64,000 nucleotides of DNA from Roseobacter sp. SK209-2-6. GTDB lineage: Bacteria > Pseudomonadota > Alphaproteobacteria > Rhodobacterales > Rhodobacteraceae. Made by a program: the position numbers and the translations under genes. Under the pieces are notes generated by a model, which was given only the letters and a program-made list of their open reading frames with translations, was not told the origin of the DNA and did no database searches. This document shows positions 17,744 to 26,682 of the stretch, in pieces; position 1 is the first letter of the stretch; every line of letters starts with the position of its first letter. The stretch spans positions 466,191 to 530,190 of the forward strand of contig NZ_AAYC01000002.1 in NCBI RefSeq assembly GCF_000169455.1. Direction: 5' to 3'.

Positions 17744-18559
17744 TTAGTGCATGATCGGCCTGGTTTCCACCGGAACGATGGCTTCCGGAGCCGGTGGGCG
17801 ATAGCCCAGAGCACTATGCGGCCGTTTTGTGTTGTAGTGATTTCTCCATTGTTCAATCAGGATCTGGGCTTCACGCAGGCTGTAAAATACCTCTCCATTC
17901 AGCAGCTCGTCTCTGAAGCGCGCGTTGAAGCTTTCACAGCATCCGTTCTCCCAAGGTGATCCTGGTTCAATGTAGGCCGTTTGGGCACCGACCGCTGCGA
18001 TCCAATCTCGAACGGCCTGAGCAATGAACTCTGGGCCATTATCTGATCTGATGAAAGCAGGAACGCCACGCAGGATGAAAAGATCTGTCAGCGCGTCAAT
18101 AACTTCTGCCGAGTTCAAGCGCCTCTTCACCCGGATCGCCAGGCATTCCCGGCTGTGTTCATCCAGAATGTTCAGTGTCCGGAACGCTTTCCCGTCATCC
18201 GTTCGATGGTGCACGAAGTCATAGGACCAGACATGGTCACGATATTCGGGCCGGAGTCGAACACACGACCCGTCGTTCAGCCAGAGCCGTCCTTTCTTCG
18301 GTTGTTTCATTGGAACTTTCAGCCCCTCACGCCGCCATAGGCGCTCAACACGTTTGTCGTTGATTTGCCAGCCGGCGTCTCTCAGAAGAGCCGCTATCCG
18401 ACGGTAACCGTATCGACCATATTGGCGTGTCAGTTCGATCATGTCAGACACCAACCGGTCTTCGTCAGCACGTCCAACAGGCACCCGCCTCTGTGTGGAA
18501 CGGTGCTGTCCCAGAACACGGCAGGCGCGACGCTCTGAGACGTGGAACTGGCGTCGCAC
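17744..18559 (-). CDS. IS3-family transposase OrfB, copy 2
   Basis: A 271-residue DDE transposase identical to copy 1 except for ENGCCES in place of ENGYCES, right after the catalytic Glu. That Tyr-to-Cys change lies in a conserved block and could lower activity. It starts at GTG, with the frame open upstream for an OrfAB fusion. Confidence 0.95.
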   Translation of the reverse strand: MRRQFHVSERRACRVLGQHRSTQRRVPVGRADEDRLVSDMIELTRQYGRYGYRRIAALLRDAGWQINDKRVERLWRREGLKVPMKQPKKGRLWLNDGSCVRLRPEYRDHVWSYDFVHHRTDDGKAFRTLNILDEHSRECLAIRVKRRLNSAEVIDALTDLFILRGVPAFIRSDNGPEFIAQAVRDWIAAVGAQTAYIEPGSPWENGCCESFNARFRDELLNGEVFYSLREAQILIEQWRNHYNTKRPHSALGYRPPAPEAIVPVETRPIMH

Positions 18560-18591
18560 ATGATCAATGCAGTTACGGCGGCGCGAGGGGC

Positions 18592-18870
18592 TCAGAAGTT
18601 TCCCCGTGCAGCTTCCGACAGAATGAGCTTGTCCAATGTCAGATCAGAAACTGCCCGACGCAGCCGGTCATTCTCCTTCTGAAGTCGCTTTAGTTCCTTC
18701 AGTTGGTCGGTTCCCATACCGCCATATTGCTTGCGCCAGAGATAGAAGGTTTGTTCTGTAATCTGCACCTGTCGAATGGCGTCTACGCGCGGCATCCCTT
18801 GGCCGCAAAGCACCTCAACCTGCCGTAACTTCGTGACAATCTCTTCGGGCTTGTGTCGCTTGATTCCCAT
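18592..18870 (-). CDS. IS3-family transposase OrfA, copy 2
   Basis: A 92-residue HTH protein like copies 1 and 3, with one private substitution in the recognition region (TFYLWRKQ instead of TFYRWRKQ). The GGGAAAC slippery heptamer is kept at 18598-18604 (minus strand). Confidence 0.93.
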   Translation of the reverse strand: MGIKRHKPEEIVTKLRQVEVLCGQGMPRVDAIRQVQITEQTFYLWRKQYGGMGTDQLKELKRLQKENDRLRRAVSDLTLDKLILSEAARGNF

Positions 18871-18926
18871 ATCTGATCCTCCGTTTCCTAACTATACGGG
18901 CGGATCACTTCAGTGGGGGAGGATCA

Positions 18927-19165
18927 CCTTCAAGGATGGCGACGAACTGGTCCACGGCCGCACTATGAGCCTGCGCATCAAGCGCCTCGGAATGACCTAC
19001 AGTGAATATGCCAAATCGCTTGGGTTCGAACAGCTCCCCCGTGTTCATCTCAAACGGCACAAATACCTTATGCCCCTGGACCGGAAGATGCGTAGGCAGA
19101 TTGAACCTCTGGCAAAGAAATACCCCGCTGCCGCGCCACAAGCTGAAAAAGAGACTCCGGCTTAG
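18927..19165 (+). pseudogene. 3' fragment of an unrecognised, probably phage-derived gene
   Basis: About 78 native codons enter from the IS border (FKDGDELVHGRTMSLRIKRLG...), rich in Lys/Arg, and stop at 19165. The 5' part is missing because the IS boundary cuts it. The last residues and following bases (KETPA, stop, GGCCGGGG) resemble those after the methylase scrap near 5880 (KKEFPA, stop, GGCCGGGG). The two may come from one prophage module now split by the island. Function unknown. Confidence 0.4.
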
Positions 19166-19328
19166 GCCGGGGTTTCCACCTCATTGCGACGACCAAACCT
19201 CCGGGCCTCTATCCATAACGCGGCGTATACCGGTTCGTGAACCCAAATTATCCAATGCTGCGCACGGAACAAATGTCAGCTATGTCAGAAATGATGATGT
19301 CGGCGGGTCTGACGCAAAGGAGAACCTG

Positions 19329-19736
19329 ATGGTTGAGAAGACCGAGTATCTGATTGTCCAGTACGCAAGCGATGGCAAAATAGTGAAACAACTTCGCGCG
19401 CCCAAAAGTGCTAATCTTCGCCTGTTGCTAGAAAGGCTTATTTGCCAAGGATTAGACGACGAAGCTGTGATCAACTCATGCCTTCGAAAGAACGCCAAGC
19501 GTTTCTATGACCCGTTTCAGATAATCGACATGCGAGAGGACCATCGTAGAAAACAAGCGCGTGAAGCGTTGAACGCTAATCCCGAAACTAGTGATACGAT
19601 AGGAGTATATAACCGAGCGCGGGAAGCCCAAATTCCACTTGGAAAGACACTAATGGAAGGCGGGGTAAATCATGACTTCTTTGTTAAGGAGGTAAAGGTC
19701 CAGTCGGCGGCCAGCGTCCCTTTAAAGCCCAGTTAA
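19329..19736 (+). CDS. Hypothetical protein (135 aa)
   Basis: The start is ATG 19329 with AAGGAG six bases upstream (19316-19322). The product is soluble and highly charged: MVEKTEYLIVQYASDGKIVK, then a helical Lys/Arg-rich centre, without membrane segments. I do not recognise the family. It sits between the IS-bounded island and prpE, beside prophage-like scraps and repeats, so an accessory (phage or plasmid) origin is likely. A G+C-rich inverted repeat (8-bp CCGCCGCC/GGCGGCGG arms) begins shortly after the stop. Confidence 0.5.
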   Translation: MVEKTEYLIVQYASDGKIVKQLRAPKSANLRLLLERLICQGLDDEAVINSCLRKNAKRFYDPFQIIDMREDHRRKQAREALNANPETSDTIGVYNRAREAQIPLGKTLMEGGVNHDFFVKEVKVQSAASVPLKPS

Positions 19737-19955
19737 AACGAACCCGCCGCCGGTCGGTTTTAAACACTTCGGGCGGCGGAAATCTGGAGTTTGAAACGGG
19801 AAGTGTCCCAAAGCGCTGCCGGGTTTGCCGCCGATCTGCCCCGCCGCGCAGTGATCACCGGAGGAATTCCAGAGTGGAAAAGCTACGGATTTTAGGGCAA
19901 CAACGGCTTAGACTTCAAAAATAAGTTGCTGCAATGGGAAGTGTCCCGCACTGCA

Positions 19956-20019
19956 ACGCGAAGTGTCCCGCTACAGTCCCGCTACAAACGCGAAGTGTCC
20001 CGCTACAGTCCCGCTACAA
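19956..20019. repeat. Perfect 32-bp tandem duplication
   Basis: Positions 19956-19987 and 19988-20019 are identical. Each unit contains GAAGTGTCCCGCTACAG followed by a second TCCCGCTACAA, so it is itself built from two related blocks. Partial units with GAAGTGTCCC occur at about 19800 and 19938. It could be iteron-like, a recombination scar or a simple slippage duplication. Confidence 0.85.
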
Positions 20020-20050
20020 CCACCCGTGAAATCCGATTCTGCGTCCAGAA

Positions 20051-20124
20051 TTTGCAACTTTGCAAAGTTTCGCGGATTATCCACAAAATTGGCCGCTGAA
20101 ATCGGGTTTGCAAAAATTTGCAAT
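20051..20124. promoter_or_regulatory. Paired TTTGCAA sites upstream of prpE (short-chain acyl-CoA regulator type)
   Basis: TTTGCAAC (20051-20058) directly abuts TTTGCAAA (20059-20066). A second pair, TTTGCAAA (20107-20114) and TTTGCAAT (20117-20124), follows with a 2-base gap. From memory, the PccR/ScfR regulators that control propionyl-CoA genes in Rhodobacterales bind TTTGCAAA pairs. Their position before a propionyl-CoA synthetase gene supports such a site, although the spacing differs from the described one. Confidence 0.55.
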
Positions 20125-20243
20125 ACGCGTTCCTGTATTTCTGCAAATTTCTTGCGCCAAGGTGACGCGGCTAAGTTCTGCGCGCTTGCCCAGGACAGAG
20201 CCATGCGCATAACTCAGACCATAGGGATGCGAGGAGAATGCCC

Positions 20244-22136
20244 ATGTCGTATAAAGAGGTCTATGCCAAGTGGAAAGACGACCCCGAAGCCTTCTGGATG
20301 CAGGCGGCCGCGGAAATTGACTGGGATCAGGCGCCAAGCAAGGCACTGACAGATAAGGGCGATGGTCTTTATGAGTGGTATGCAGATGCCAAGGTAAATA
20401 CCTGCTACAATGCGGTGGACCGCCACGTCGAAGCTGGTCGCGGTGAGCAAACCGCCATTATCTATGACAGTCCCATCACTCATACCAAGCGTGAGATCTC
20501 CTATGTTGAGCTGCGCAATCGTGTTGCGACCCTCGCTGGGGCCCTGCGTGCAAAAGGCGTAGAAAAAGGCGACCGCGTCATTATTTACATGCCAATGATC
20601 CCCGAGGCCCTAGAAGCCATGCTGGCCTGCTCCCGCATTGGAGCGGTGCATTCGGTTGTTTTTGGTGGTTTTGCTGCGAACGAGTTGGCGGTGCGCATTG
20701 ATGACGCCAAACCCAAAGCCATCATCGCCGCCTCCTGCGGGTTGGAGCCTGGTCGCACGGTTCACTACAAACCCCTTCTGGATGGCGCCATTGATCTGGC
20801 AGAGCACAAGCCGGAGTTCTGCGTGATTTTCCAGCGCGAGCAGGAAGTGGCAGAGCTAATCCCCGGTCGTGACGTCAATTGGCATGGGTTCCAATATGGG
20901 GTTGAGCCTGCCGAATGTGTGCCTGTGGAGGGCAATCACCCCTCCTATATCCTCTATACCTCTGGCACAACGGGACAGCCAAAGGGGGTGATCCGTCACA
21001 CTGCGGGTCAGCTGGTCGCCCTCAACTGGACTATGAAGAGCATCTATAATGTCGATCCCGGCGATGTCTTCTGGGCTGCTTCGGATGTGGGCTGGGTCGT
21101 TGGGCACAGCTATATCTGCTATGCGCCCCTGATTCATGGCAACACCACCATCGTCTTTGAGGGTAAGCCGGTTGGCACGCCTGATGCGGGTACCTTCTGG
21201 CGGGTGATCTCGGAACACAAGGTAAAGAGCTTCTTTACCGCCCCGACCGCTTTCCGCGCTGTTAAACGCGAAGATCCTAAGGGCGAGCTTGTGGGCAAAT
21301 ACGATCTCTCTTGCTTGGAACAGGTCTATCTTGCCGGTGAACGCGCCGACCCTGACACCATCACATGGGCCCAGGAGCAGCTGAAAGTGCCTGTGGTCGA
21401 CCATTGGTGGCAGACCGAAACGGGCTGGTCGATCGCCGCCAACCCGCTGGGTATTGAAGAGCTGCCAACCAAGCTCGGCTCCCCTGCGGTTCCCATGCCC
21501 GGCTATGAGATCGACATCCTGGATGACGCAGGACATCCGGTAGCCGCCGGAGAACTGGGCGCCATTGCGGTCAAGCTGCCCCTGCCGCCGGGCACGCTTC
21601 CCAACCTTTGGAATGCCGAGGACCGCTTTAAGAAAAGCTACCTCAGCACCTTCCCCGGTTACTATGAGACCGGTGATGCCGGCATGAAGGATGAGGATGG
21701 ATACCTCTATATCATGGCCCGCACGGACGATGTAATCAACGTGGCCGGCCATCGCCTTTCAACCGGCGCGATGGAAGAGGTTCTGGCCAGCCACCCGGAT
21801 GTTGCAGAATGTGCGGTGATCGGGGTGGCCGACAGCCTCAAGGGTCAGATGCCACTCGGCTTCCTCTGCCTCAATGCAGGTGTGGAAAGAGATCCTGCCG
21901 AAGTCACATCTGAAGTGGTCAAGCTGGTACGCGAGAAAATTGGTCCGGTTGCCGCCTTCAAACTGGCCTGCATCGTCGACCGACTGCCCAAAACCCGTTC
22001 TGGTAAAATCCTGCGTGGCACCATGGTGAATATTGCTGATGGCACCCCCTGGAAGATGCCTGCCACTATTGATGACCCCGCGATTCTTGATGAAATCACC
22101 GAAGCGCTACGCGGTCTCGGCTACGCCAAAACCTAA
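20244..22136 (+). CDS. prpE: Propionyl-CoA synthetase
   Basis: This 630-residue AMP-forming acyl-CoA synthetase of the acetyl-/propionyl-CoA synthetase branch activates propionate with ATP and CoA. It shows the ACS N-terminal domain (SYKEVYAKWKDDPEAFW), the P-loop-like YTSGTTGQPKGV (about 235-246), the DHWWQTETGW motif and YYETGDAG. Near the C-terminus, PKTRSGKILRG carries the Lys that is acetylated to switch the enzyme off. DHWWQTETG without the acetate-specific Trp context and VNVAGHRLSTGAMEE fit PrpE/ACSS3 rather than Acs. ATG 20244 is preferred over 20238 because GAGGAG (20231-20236) then has proper spacing. TTTGCAAA pairs upstream suggest control by a PccR/ScfR-type regulator. Confidence 0.9.
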   Translation: MSYKEVYAKWKDDPEAFWMQAAAEIDWDQAPSKALTDKGDGLYEWYADAKVNTCYNAVDRHVEAGRGEQTAIIYDSPITHTKREISYVELRNRVATLAGALRAKGVEKGDRVIIYMPMIPEALEAMLACSRIGAVHSVVFGGFAANELAVRIDDAKPKAIIAASCGLEPGRTVHYKPLLDGAIDLAEHKPEFCVIFQREQEVAELIPGRDVNWHGFQYGVEPAECVPVEGNHPSYILYTSGTTGQPKGVIRHTAGQLVALNWTMKSIYNVDPGDVFWAASDVGWVVGHSYICYAPLIHGNTTIVFEGKPVGTPDAGTFWRVISEHKVKSFFTAPTAFRAVKREDPKGELVGKYDLSCLEQVYLAGERADPDTITWAQEQLKVPVVDHWWQTETGWSIAANPLGIEELPTKLGSPAVPMPGYEIDILDDAGHPVAAGELGAIAVKLPLPPGTLPNLWNAEDRFKKSYLSTFPGYYETGDAGMKDEDGYLYIMARTDDVINVAGHRLSTGAMEEVLASHPDVAECAVIGVADSLKGQMPLGFLCLNAGVERDPAEVTSEVVKLVREKIGPVAAFKLACIVDRLPKTRSGKILRGTMVNIADGTPWKMPATIDDPAILDEITEALRGLGYAKT

Positions 22137-22381
22137 GCGCTCTTAGCGCGGCAAAAATACCCTGCTTTCCTATCAAAGCATGGATCCAAAAACCGATCAC
22201 TGCCCAGCCAGATCCGGGCAGTGGTCTCCTCAACAGGCTCCCCCATTTGAATATACCTCCGAGGGAGGATGGGCATTCTTTTTGAATTCCCTACCGTTTC
22301 CCCACAAAATCTGTCGGAAACCTGCATTCTCCCTTGCAAGTGCGTCACCCTGCCCTAGGCTGCGCCAGAGGAGAAAAACCA

Positions 22382-23812
22382 ATGTCCACAGATGCAATCT
22401 GGCGTCTCACCGCCACAGAGCTGACTGAATTGACGCGCGCCGGAGATCTAAGCGCGGAAGAGGCCGTTCAAGGCTCCATTGACCGCATGACGGCCGTTAA
22501 CCCGCAGCTGAACGCGGTTGTCGAAGATCTTAGCTCCCAAGCACTGGAGCGCGCCAGAGCACTGGACAAGGCGCGCACAGCGGGCGCCGCCCCCGGCCCC
22601 CTTCATGGGGTGCCTGTCACCATCAAGATCAATGTCGATCAGGAAGGCTATGCCACCTCAAACGGCATTCCAGCCCTGAAGAACCTGATTGCGCCAGCGG
22701 ATGCACCGGTGGTCGCCAATCTGCAAAAAGCCGGCGCAATTGTCATTGGGCGCACCAATACACCGGAATTCTCCTTTCGGGCGGACACGGACAATCCGCT
22801 TTTCGGGCGCACGCATAATCCCTGGGGGCGCCATATCTCACCTGGAGGGTCATCCGGCGGCGCAGGTGCAGCAGTCATGGCAGGCATCGGGCCCCTTGCC
22901 CATGGCAATGATATTGGTGGCTCCCTTCGCTTCCCAGCAGCCGCAAACGGCGCCGTCACGGTGAAACCGGGCCTGGGCCGAGTCCCCGCCTGGAATCCCA
23001 GCCAATCGGCCGAACGCGGAATGCTTGCGCAAAATATGTCCGTTCAGGGGCTATTAACACGTTCGGCAGAAGACTTGCACTTGGCCATGCCATCCCTGAT
23101 TGCGGCTGACCCCCGTGACCCTTTTCATGTGCCCCTACCCTGGCGCGGCGAGCGGGCTGATGGCGCGGTCAAGGTTGCCTTTACCCGCAACACCCATGGA
23201 TATGACCTGCACCCGGAGGTCGAGGCCGCCCTTTTGGCCGCCCGTGATGCACTGATTGATGCAGGCTATCAGGTTGAGGAATGCGAACCGCCCAATGTCT
23301 TTGACACCGGGCGCGAGGGCTATCGCGCGCTCATGGGTGAGGTCTATGCCTTGATGAAAAAGGATGTGGACGTCGCAGGTTCTGAAACCGTGCGCCGCAT
23401 CTTTGAAGTCTATTTTCAAGAGTTCCCACCGTTTGAAGGTGTTGAGCTGCTGCAAATCATGGCCAAGCGTAGTCACTACGCCCGTCAATGGTCGCTGTTC
23501 ATGGAGAAATATCCGCTGGTCCTTTCTCCTTTCCTTCCCCAACCCTTCTTTGCACCGGATCGTGACACCGAAGGGCCTGAAGGGGTTCATGAAGTTCTCG
23601 GATGTGCGGTTTATTCCTATGCGATGAACTTCCTTGGCCTGCCCGCAGGCTGTGTCCCCGCCCGCCTGTCACATCTGGAACAGGGGCCTCAGCCAATCAA
23701 CGTCCAAATCGCCGCGCGCCGCTGGCGTGAGGACATGGCCGTTGATGCCTGCCTAGCTATCGAACAGCGGATAGGACGCCTCAGCCCATATCTCTGGGAC
23801 CTGACTGGATAG
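22382..23812 (+). CDS. Amidase-signature family hydrolase
   Basis: A 476-residue protein with a complete Ser-cisSer-Lys triad: K82 in VTIKINVD, S157 in PGGSSGG (155-160) and S181 in GNDIGGSLR. The length fits amidases acting on free amides rather than the GatA subunit of the tRNA amidotransferase, and no gatB/gatC lies nearby. The start at ATG 22382 follows a good AGAGGAG site; a longer frame upstream lacks support. It lies downstream of prpE with a 245-base gap, so probably a separate unit. The substrate amide is unknown. Confidence 0.85.
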   Translation: MSTDAIWRLTATELTELTRAGDLSAEEAVQGSIDRMTAVNPQLNAVVEDLSSQALERARALDKARTAGAAPGPLHGVPVTIKINVDQEGYATSNGIPALKNLIAPADAPVVANLQKAGAIVIGRTNTPEFSFRADTDNPLFGRTHNPWGRHISPGGSSGGAGAAVMAGIGPLAHGNDIGGSLRFPAAANGAVTVKPGLGRVPAWNPSQSAERGMLAQNMSVQGLLTRSAEDLHLAMPSLIAADPRDPFHVPLPWRGERADGAVKVAFTRNTHGYDLHPEVEAALLAARDALIDAGYQVEECEPPNVFDTGREGYRALMGEVYALMKKDVDVAGSETVRRIFEVYFQEFPPFEGVELLQIMAKRSHYARQWSLFMEKYPLVLSPFLPQPFFAPDRDTEGPEGVHEVLGCAVYSYAMNFLGLPAGCVPARLSHLEQGPQPINVQIAARRWREDMAVDACLAIEQRIGRLSPYLWDLTG

Positions 23813-24328
23813 CCCATCACGCCCCACCACAGCGATCAGCCCTAGCGCGGCGCACATTTGGGTTATTTCAGCTCCGGTGGTCGTCGCACAGCATTTGCGA
23901 TTTCTACCTCTGCCGCTGCTTTGCACCGGCTAAGTGGACAGTCCAAGTGTGCCGTTCAGGATGGGGCTGTCATTGGAATGATCAGGAAGACTTCCTAAAG
24001 TCGCGTCACAAACAGCATTATTGAGCAGAGACTAGGTATGGTAGCAGTGCCACTAAGAAACCGGGACTGGACTAGCCATTCCCGGTTCTTACCCAAACAT
24101 GGGTCCACCGATACTTCCGCGGCCATTGCAGGGCCTGCGGGCTGAGCTGCAGCGATACCAAAGTGCCGCCTCTCTAGGTCAAGACTGCACCGGTTTCTTT
24201 ATTTAGACCAGCCGCTTCACGGATTCGTGAATAACAGAATGTTAATTTTGCCAAGGGATTAGCCGCACCCAGCACTTTCCGGCCACGGATCGGCCAAAGC
24301 TTTCGCGTGGCTCTTTCGCAGTATTTCG
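23813..24328. other. 516-base gap between amidase and nadK
   Basis: No reading frame here looks coding. The notable element is the long hairpin at 24054-24091, described separately. The rest shows no recognisable promoter or RNA gene. Confidence 0.5.
24054..24091. other. Long near-perfect hairpin
   Basis: The left arm TAAGAAACCGGGA (24054-24066) pairs with TCCCGGTTCTTA (24080-24091) with one bulged A. TGG/CCA inside the loop pair again, leaving a 5-base loop. No T tract follows on either side, so this is not a classic terminator. It could be an mRNA-end structure, part of a small RNA or an element remnant. Confidence 0.5.
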
Positions 24329-25084
24329 TCAGGTAAACTGTTCGGAAATCAGCCGCTCTTCCAGCCCGTGGCCGGGGTCAAACAGGATCCGATGGCGGAT
24401 CGAAGGCTTGGTTCCGATTTCCACCCATTCGATATCTGGGAAAGAAATGGAATCCGCATCCGCCATAACCGGGCGTTTGTCCGGATCCAGTACATCAAAC
24501 CGCACCCGCGCATTGCTGGGCAAAAGCGCACCACGCCAGCGACGCGGCCGAAAGGCTGCAATGGCTGTCAGCGCCAGCACATCCGAGCCAATGGGCAAGA
24601 TTGGACCATGAGCCGAGTAGTTATAGGCCGTTGATCCAGCGGGGGTGCAGACAAGCGCCCCATCGCAGACCAGCTCCTCGAGCCTTTGTCGGCCATCCAC
24701 AGAGATCCGCAATCGGGCCGCCTGTGGTCCGGCCCGCAGGAGGGACACCTCATTGATCGCCAAGGCCTTATGCGTCGTCCCCTGACGATCCATCGCGACC
24801 ATCGACAGCGGATTGATAATCTCCAGCTCAGCTTCCCGCAGCCGTTCGATCAATCCTTCCTCCTGGTATTCATTCATCAGGAAGCCAACGGTCCCCCGGT
24901 TCATTCCATAGACCGGCGCATCAAGGTCCATGGTCTCATGCAGAGTGCTGAGCATAAAACCATCCCCCCCGAGGGCAACAATCACTTCTGCCTCTACCGG
25001 AGTGGAATTCCCGTGCTTTTCCACCAGGGATTGCAGGGCAAATTGCGCAACAGGCGCATTGCTGGCCAAAAAGGCGATTCTCAT
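24329..25084 (-). CDS. nadK: NAD kinase
   Basis: A 251-residue NAD kinase that phosphorylates NAD to NADP. The nucleotide-binding GGDG motif lies in [12 protein letters not shown] (about residues 37-48), followed by [13 protein letters not shown] and the C-terminal catalytic segment with [18 protein letters not shown]. Length is typical for the alphaproteobacterial short form. ATG 25084 is preferred over GTG 25090 because AGGA then has workable spacing. It is divergent from glyA, with 177 bases between the two start codons. Confidence 0.92.
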   Translation of the reverse strand: MRIAFLASNAPVAQFALQSLVEKHGNSTPVEAEVIVALGGDGFMLSTLHETMDLDAPVYGMNRGTVGFLMNEYQEEGLIERLREAELEIINPLSMVAMDRQGTTHKALAINEVSLLRAGPQAARLRISVDGRQRLEELVCDGALVCTPAGSTAYNYSAHGPILPIGSDVLALTAIAAFRPRRWRGALLPSNARVRFDVLDPDKRPVMADADSISFPDIEWVEIGTKPSIRHRILFDPGHGLEERLISEQFT

Positions 25085-25261
25085 CGTCACCGATTCCTGT
25101 TTCCAGTCTTAGGCATTCGGTTCCGAAACAAGCACAGCTTCCCGCGAAACACCAGACTTGCCGTTCTGCGGCAGGGAATTGCCGCTTTACAGTCTTTAAG
25201 ACTTATGAAGTTTCCGATAGGAAATCTCGCAAGAACCTTCTCTCAAACTTACGGAGCCACC

Positions 25262-26557
25262 ATGAGCGCGACCACCCGTGACCCCGGATTTTTCACCCAG
25301 CCGCTTTCCGAGCGTGACCCAGAGCTTTTTGGTGCGATCACCAATGAGCTGGGGCGCCAGCGTGATGAGATCGAGCTGATTGCCTCGGAAAACATCGTCT
25401 CCGCCGCCGTGATGGAGGCGCAGGGTTCCGTCCTGACCAACAAATATGCCGAAGGCTACCCCGGGCGCCGCTACTATGGCGGCTGCCAGTATGTCGACGT
25501 GGCAGAGAACCTGGCCATTGACCGCGCCAAGGAACTCTTTGGTTGTGAGTTTGCCAATGTGCAGCCGAACTCCGGCTCTCAGGCCAACCAGGGTGTGTTC
25601 CAAGCGCTGATCCAGCCCGGCGATACCATCCTCGGCATGGACCTCGCCTCCGGCGGCCACCTGACCCATGGCGCGCGCCCAAACCAGTCGGGTAAGTGGT
25701 TCAACGCGGTGCATTACGGCGTGCGCGAGGATGACAACCTCATTGACTACGATCAGATCCAGGCCCTGGCCACAGAGCACCAGCCCAAGCTGATCATCGC
25801 AGGCGGTTCAGCCATCCCGCGCCAGATCGATTTTGCCAAGTTCCGCGAGATTGCCGACAGCGTTGGCGCCTATTTCATGGTTGATATGGCCCATATCGCC
25901 GGTCTCATCGCGGCTGGCGAGCACCCCAGCCCCTTCCCGCATGCCCATGTGGCCACCACCACCACGCATAAGACCCTGCGCGGCCCCCGCGGCGGCATGA
26001 TCGTCACCAATGACGAGGCGATTGCCAAGAAGGTGAACTCGGCGATCTTCCCCGGCATCCAGGGCGGCCCGCTGATGCATGTGATTGCAGGCAAGGCAGC
26101 AGCCTTTGGCGAGGCGCTGAAGCCCGAGTTCAAAGACTACCAGAAGCAGGTGCGCGCCAATGCAGCAGCGCTGGCAGACCAGCTGATCAAGGGCGGCCTC
26201 GACATCGTCACCGGCGGTACTGACACCCATGTGATGCTGGTGGACCTGCGCCCCAAGGGCGTCACTGGCAATATCACCGATAAGGCGCTCGGCCGCGCTC
26301 ATATCACCACCAACAAGAACGGCATCCCGTTTGATCCGGAAAAGCCCACCGTGACCTCGGGCATCCGCCTCGGCACCCCGGCCGGCACCACCCGCGGCTT
26401 TGGTGAGGCAGAGTTCCGCCAGATCGCCGATCTGATCGTGGAAGTGGTCGACGGCCTCGCGGCCAATGGCGAAGAGGGCAACGGCGAAGTCGAAGCCGCG
26501 GTGCGCGCCAAAGTCGCCAAACTCTGCGCCGAATTCCCCCTCTACCCGAACCTGTAA
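25262..26557 (+). CDS. glyA: Serine hydroxymethyltransferase
   Basis: A 431-residue PLP enzyme that interconverts serine and glycine and loads tetrahydrofolate with the one-carbon unit. Motifs: [11 protein letters not shown], the [10 protein letters not shown] block, and [12 protein letters not shown]. The PLP lysine lies in [14 protein letters not shown], followed by [15 protein letters not shown]. The ATG at 25262 gives the canonical length; the longer frame upstream is antisense to nadK and not real. A strong terminator follows. It is functionally related to the dimethylglycine dehydrogenase of the first operon through folate one-carbon metabolism, but not physically linked. Confidence 0.97.
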   Translation: MSATTRDPGFFTQPLSERDPELFGAITNELGRQRDEIELIASENIVSAAVMEAQGSVLTNKYAEGYPGRRYYGGCQYVDVAENLAIDRAKELFGCEFANVQPNSGSQANQGVFQALIQPGDTILGMDLASGGHLTHGARPNQSGKWFNAVHYGVREDDNLIDYDQIQALATEHQPKLIIAGGSAIPRQIDFAKFREIADSVGAYFMVDMAHIAGLIAAGEHPSPFPHAHVATTTTHKTLRGPRGGMIVTNDEAIAKKVNSAIFPGIQGGPLMHVIAGKAAAFGEALKPEFKDYQKQVRANAAALADQLIKGGLDIVTGGTDTHVMLVDLRPKGVTGNITDKALGRAHITTNKNGIPFDPEKPTVTSGIRLGTPAGTTRGFGEAEFRQIADLIVEVVDGLAANGEEGNGEVEAAVRAKVAKLCAEFPLYPNL

Positions 26558-26581
26558 GACACAGGATCATCAAAACAATAC

Positions 26582-26616
26582 AAACCGCCGCAGTTTCCAA
26601 ACTGCGGCGGTTTTTC
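26582..26616 (+). terminator. Rho-independent terminator after glyA
   Basis: The perfect stem AAACCGCCGCAGTTT (26582-26596) / AAACTGCGGCGGTTT (26599-26613) is followed directly by a T run and CTT. It starts 25 bases after the glyA stop codon. Confidence 0.93.
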
Positions 26617-26682
26617 TTGCTTAACAGGTTTCCCTACACCATAACTCACCTTTTGCACGAACATCGAAAGGGGAAAAAAGCC

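Larger units (their letters stand above)
17710..18926 (-). mobile_element. IS3-family insertion sequence, copy 2 (1217 bp)
   Basis: Same element and orientation as copy 1, with identical termini. Flanking tetranucleotides are TAGA on the left and CCTT on the right: no target duplication. On the left it abuts the end of the RTX gene. On the right it abuts the tail of an unrelated beheaded gene. Confidence 0.95.
19737..20243. other. 507-base intergenic region with repeats, upstream of prpE
   Basis: No gene is visible. The first half holds four copies of GAAGTGTCCC, including a perfect 32-bp tandem duplication. The second half holds paired TTTGCAAA-type sites and one consensus DnaA box, TTATCCACA (20077-20085). 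The left part looks accessory; the right part is probably the prpE control region. Confidence 0.6.

Noticed and set aside
6374..18926. Copies 1 and 2 with the alg operon as a composite transposon.
   Set aside because: No target duplication is found at the outer ends (GCAG against CCTT), and both junctions cut unrelated genes. Mobility as a unit is not supported; only an IS-bounded segment is claimed.
20077..20085. A chromosomal or plasmid replication origin at the TTATCCACA box.
   Set aside because: A single DnaA box with no rep or dnaA gene nearby is not enough; kept only as a weak finding with the repeats.
24686..25261. N-terminal extension of GlyA by 192 residues.
   Set aside because: It is antisense to nadK; ATG 25262 gives the canonical SHMT length.
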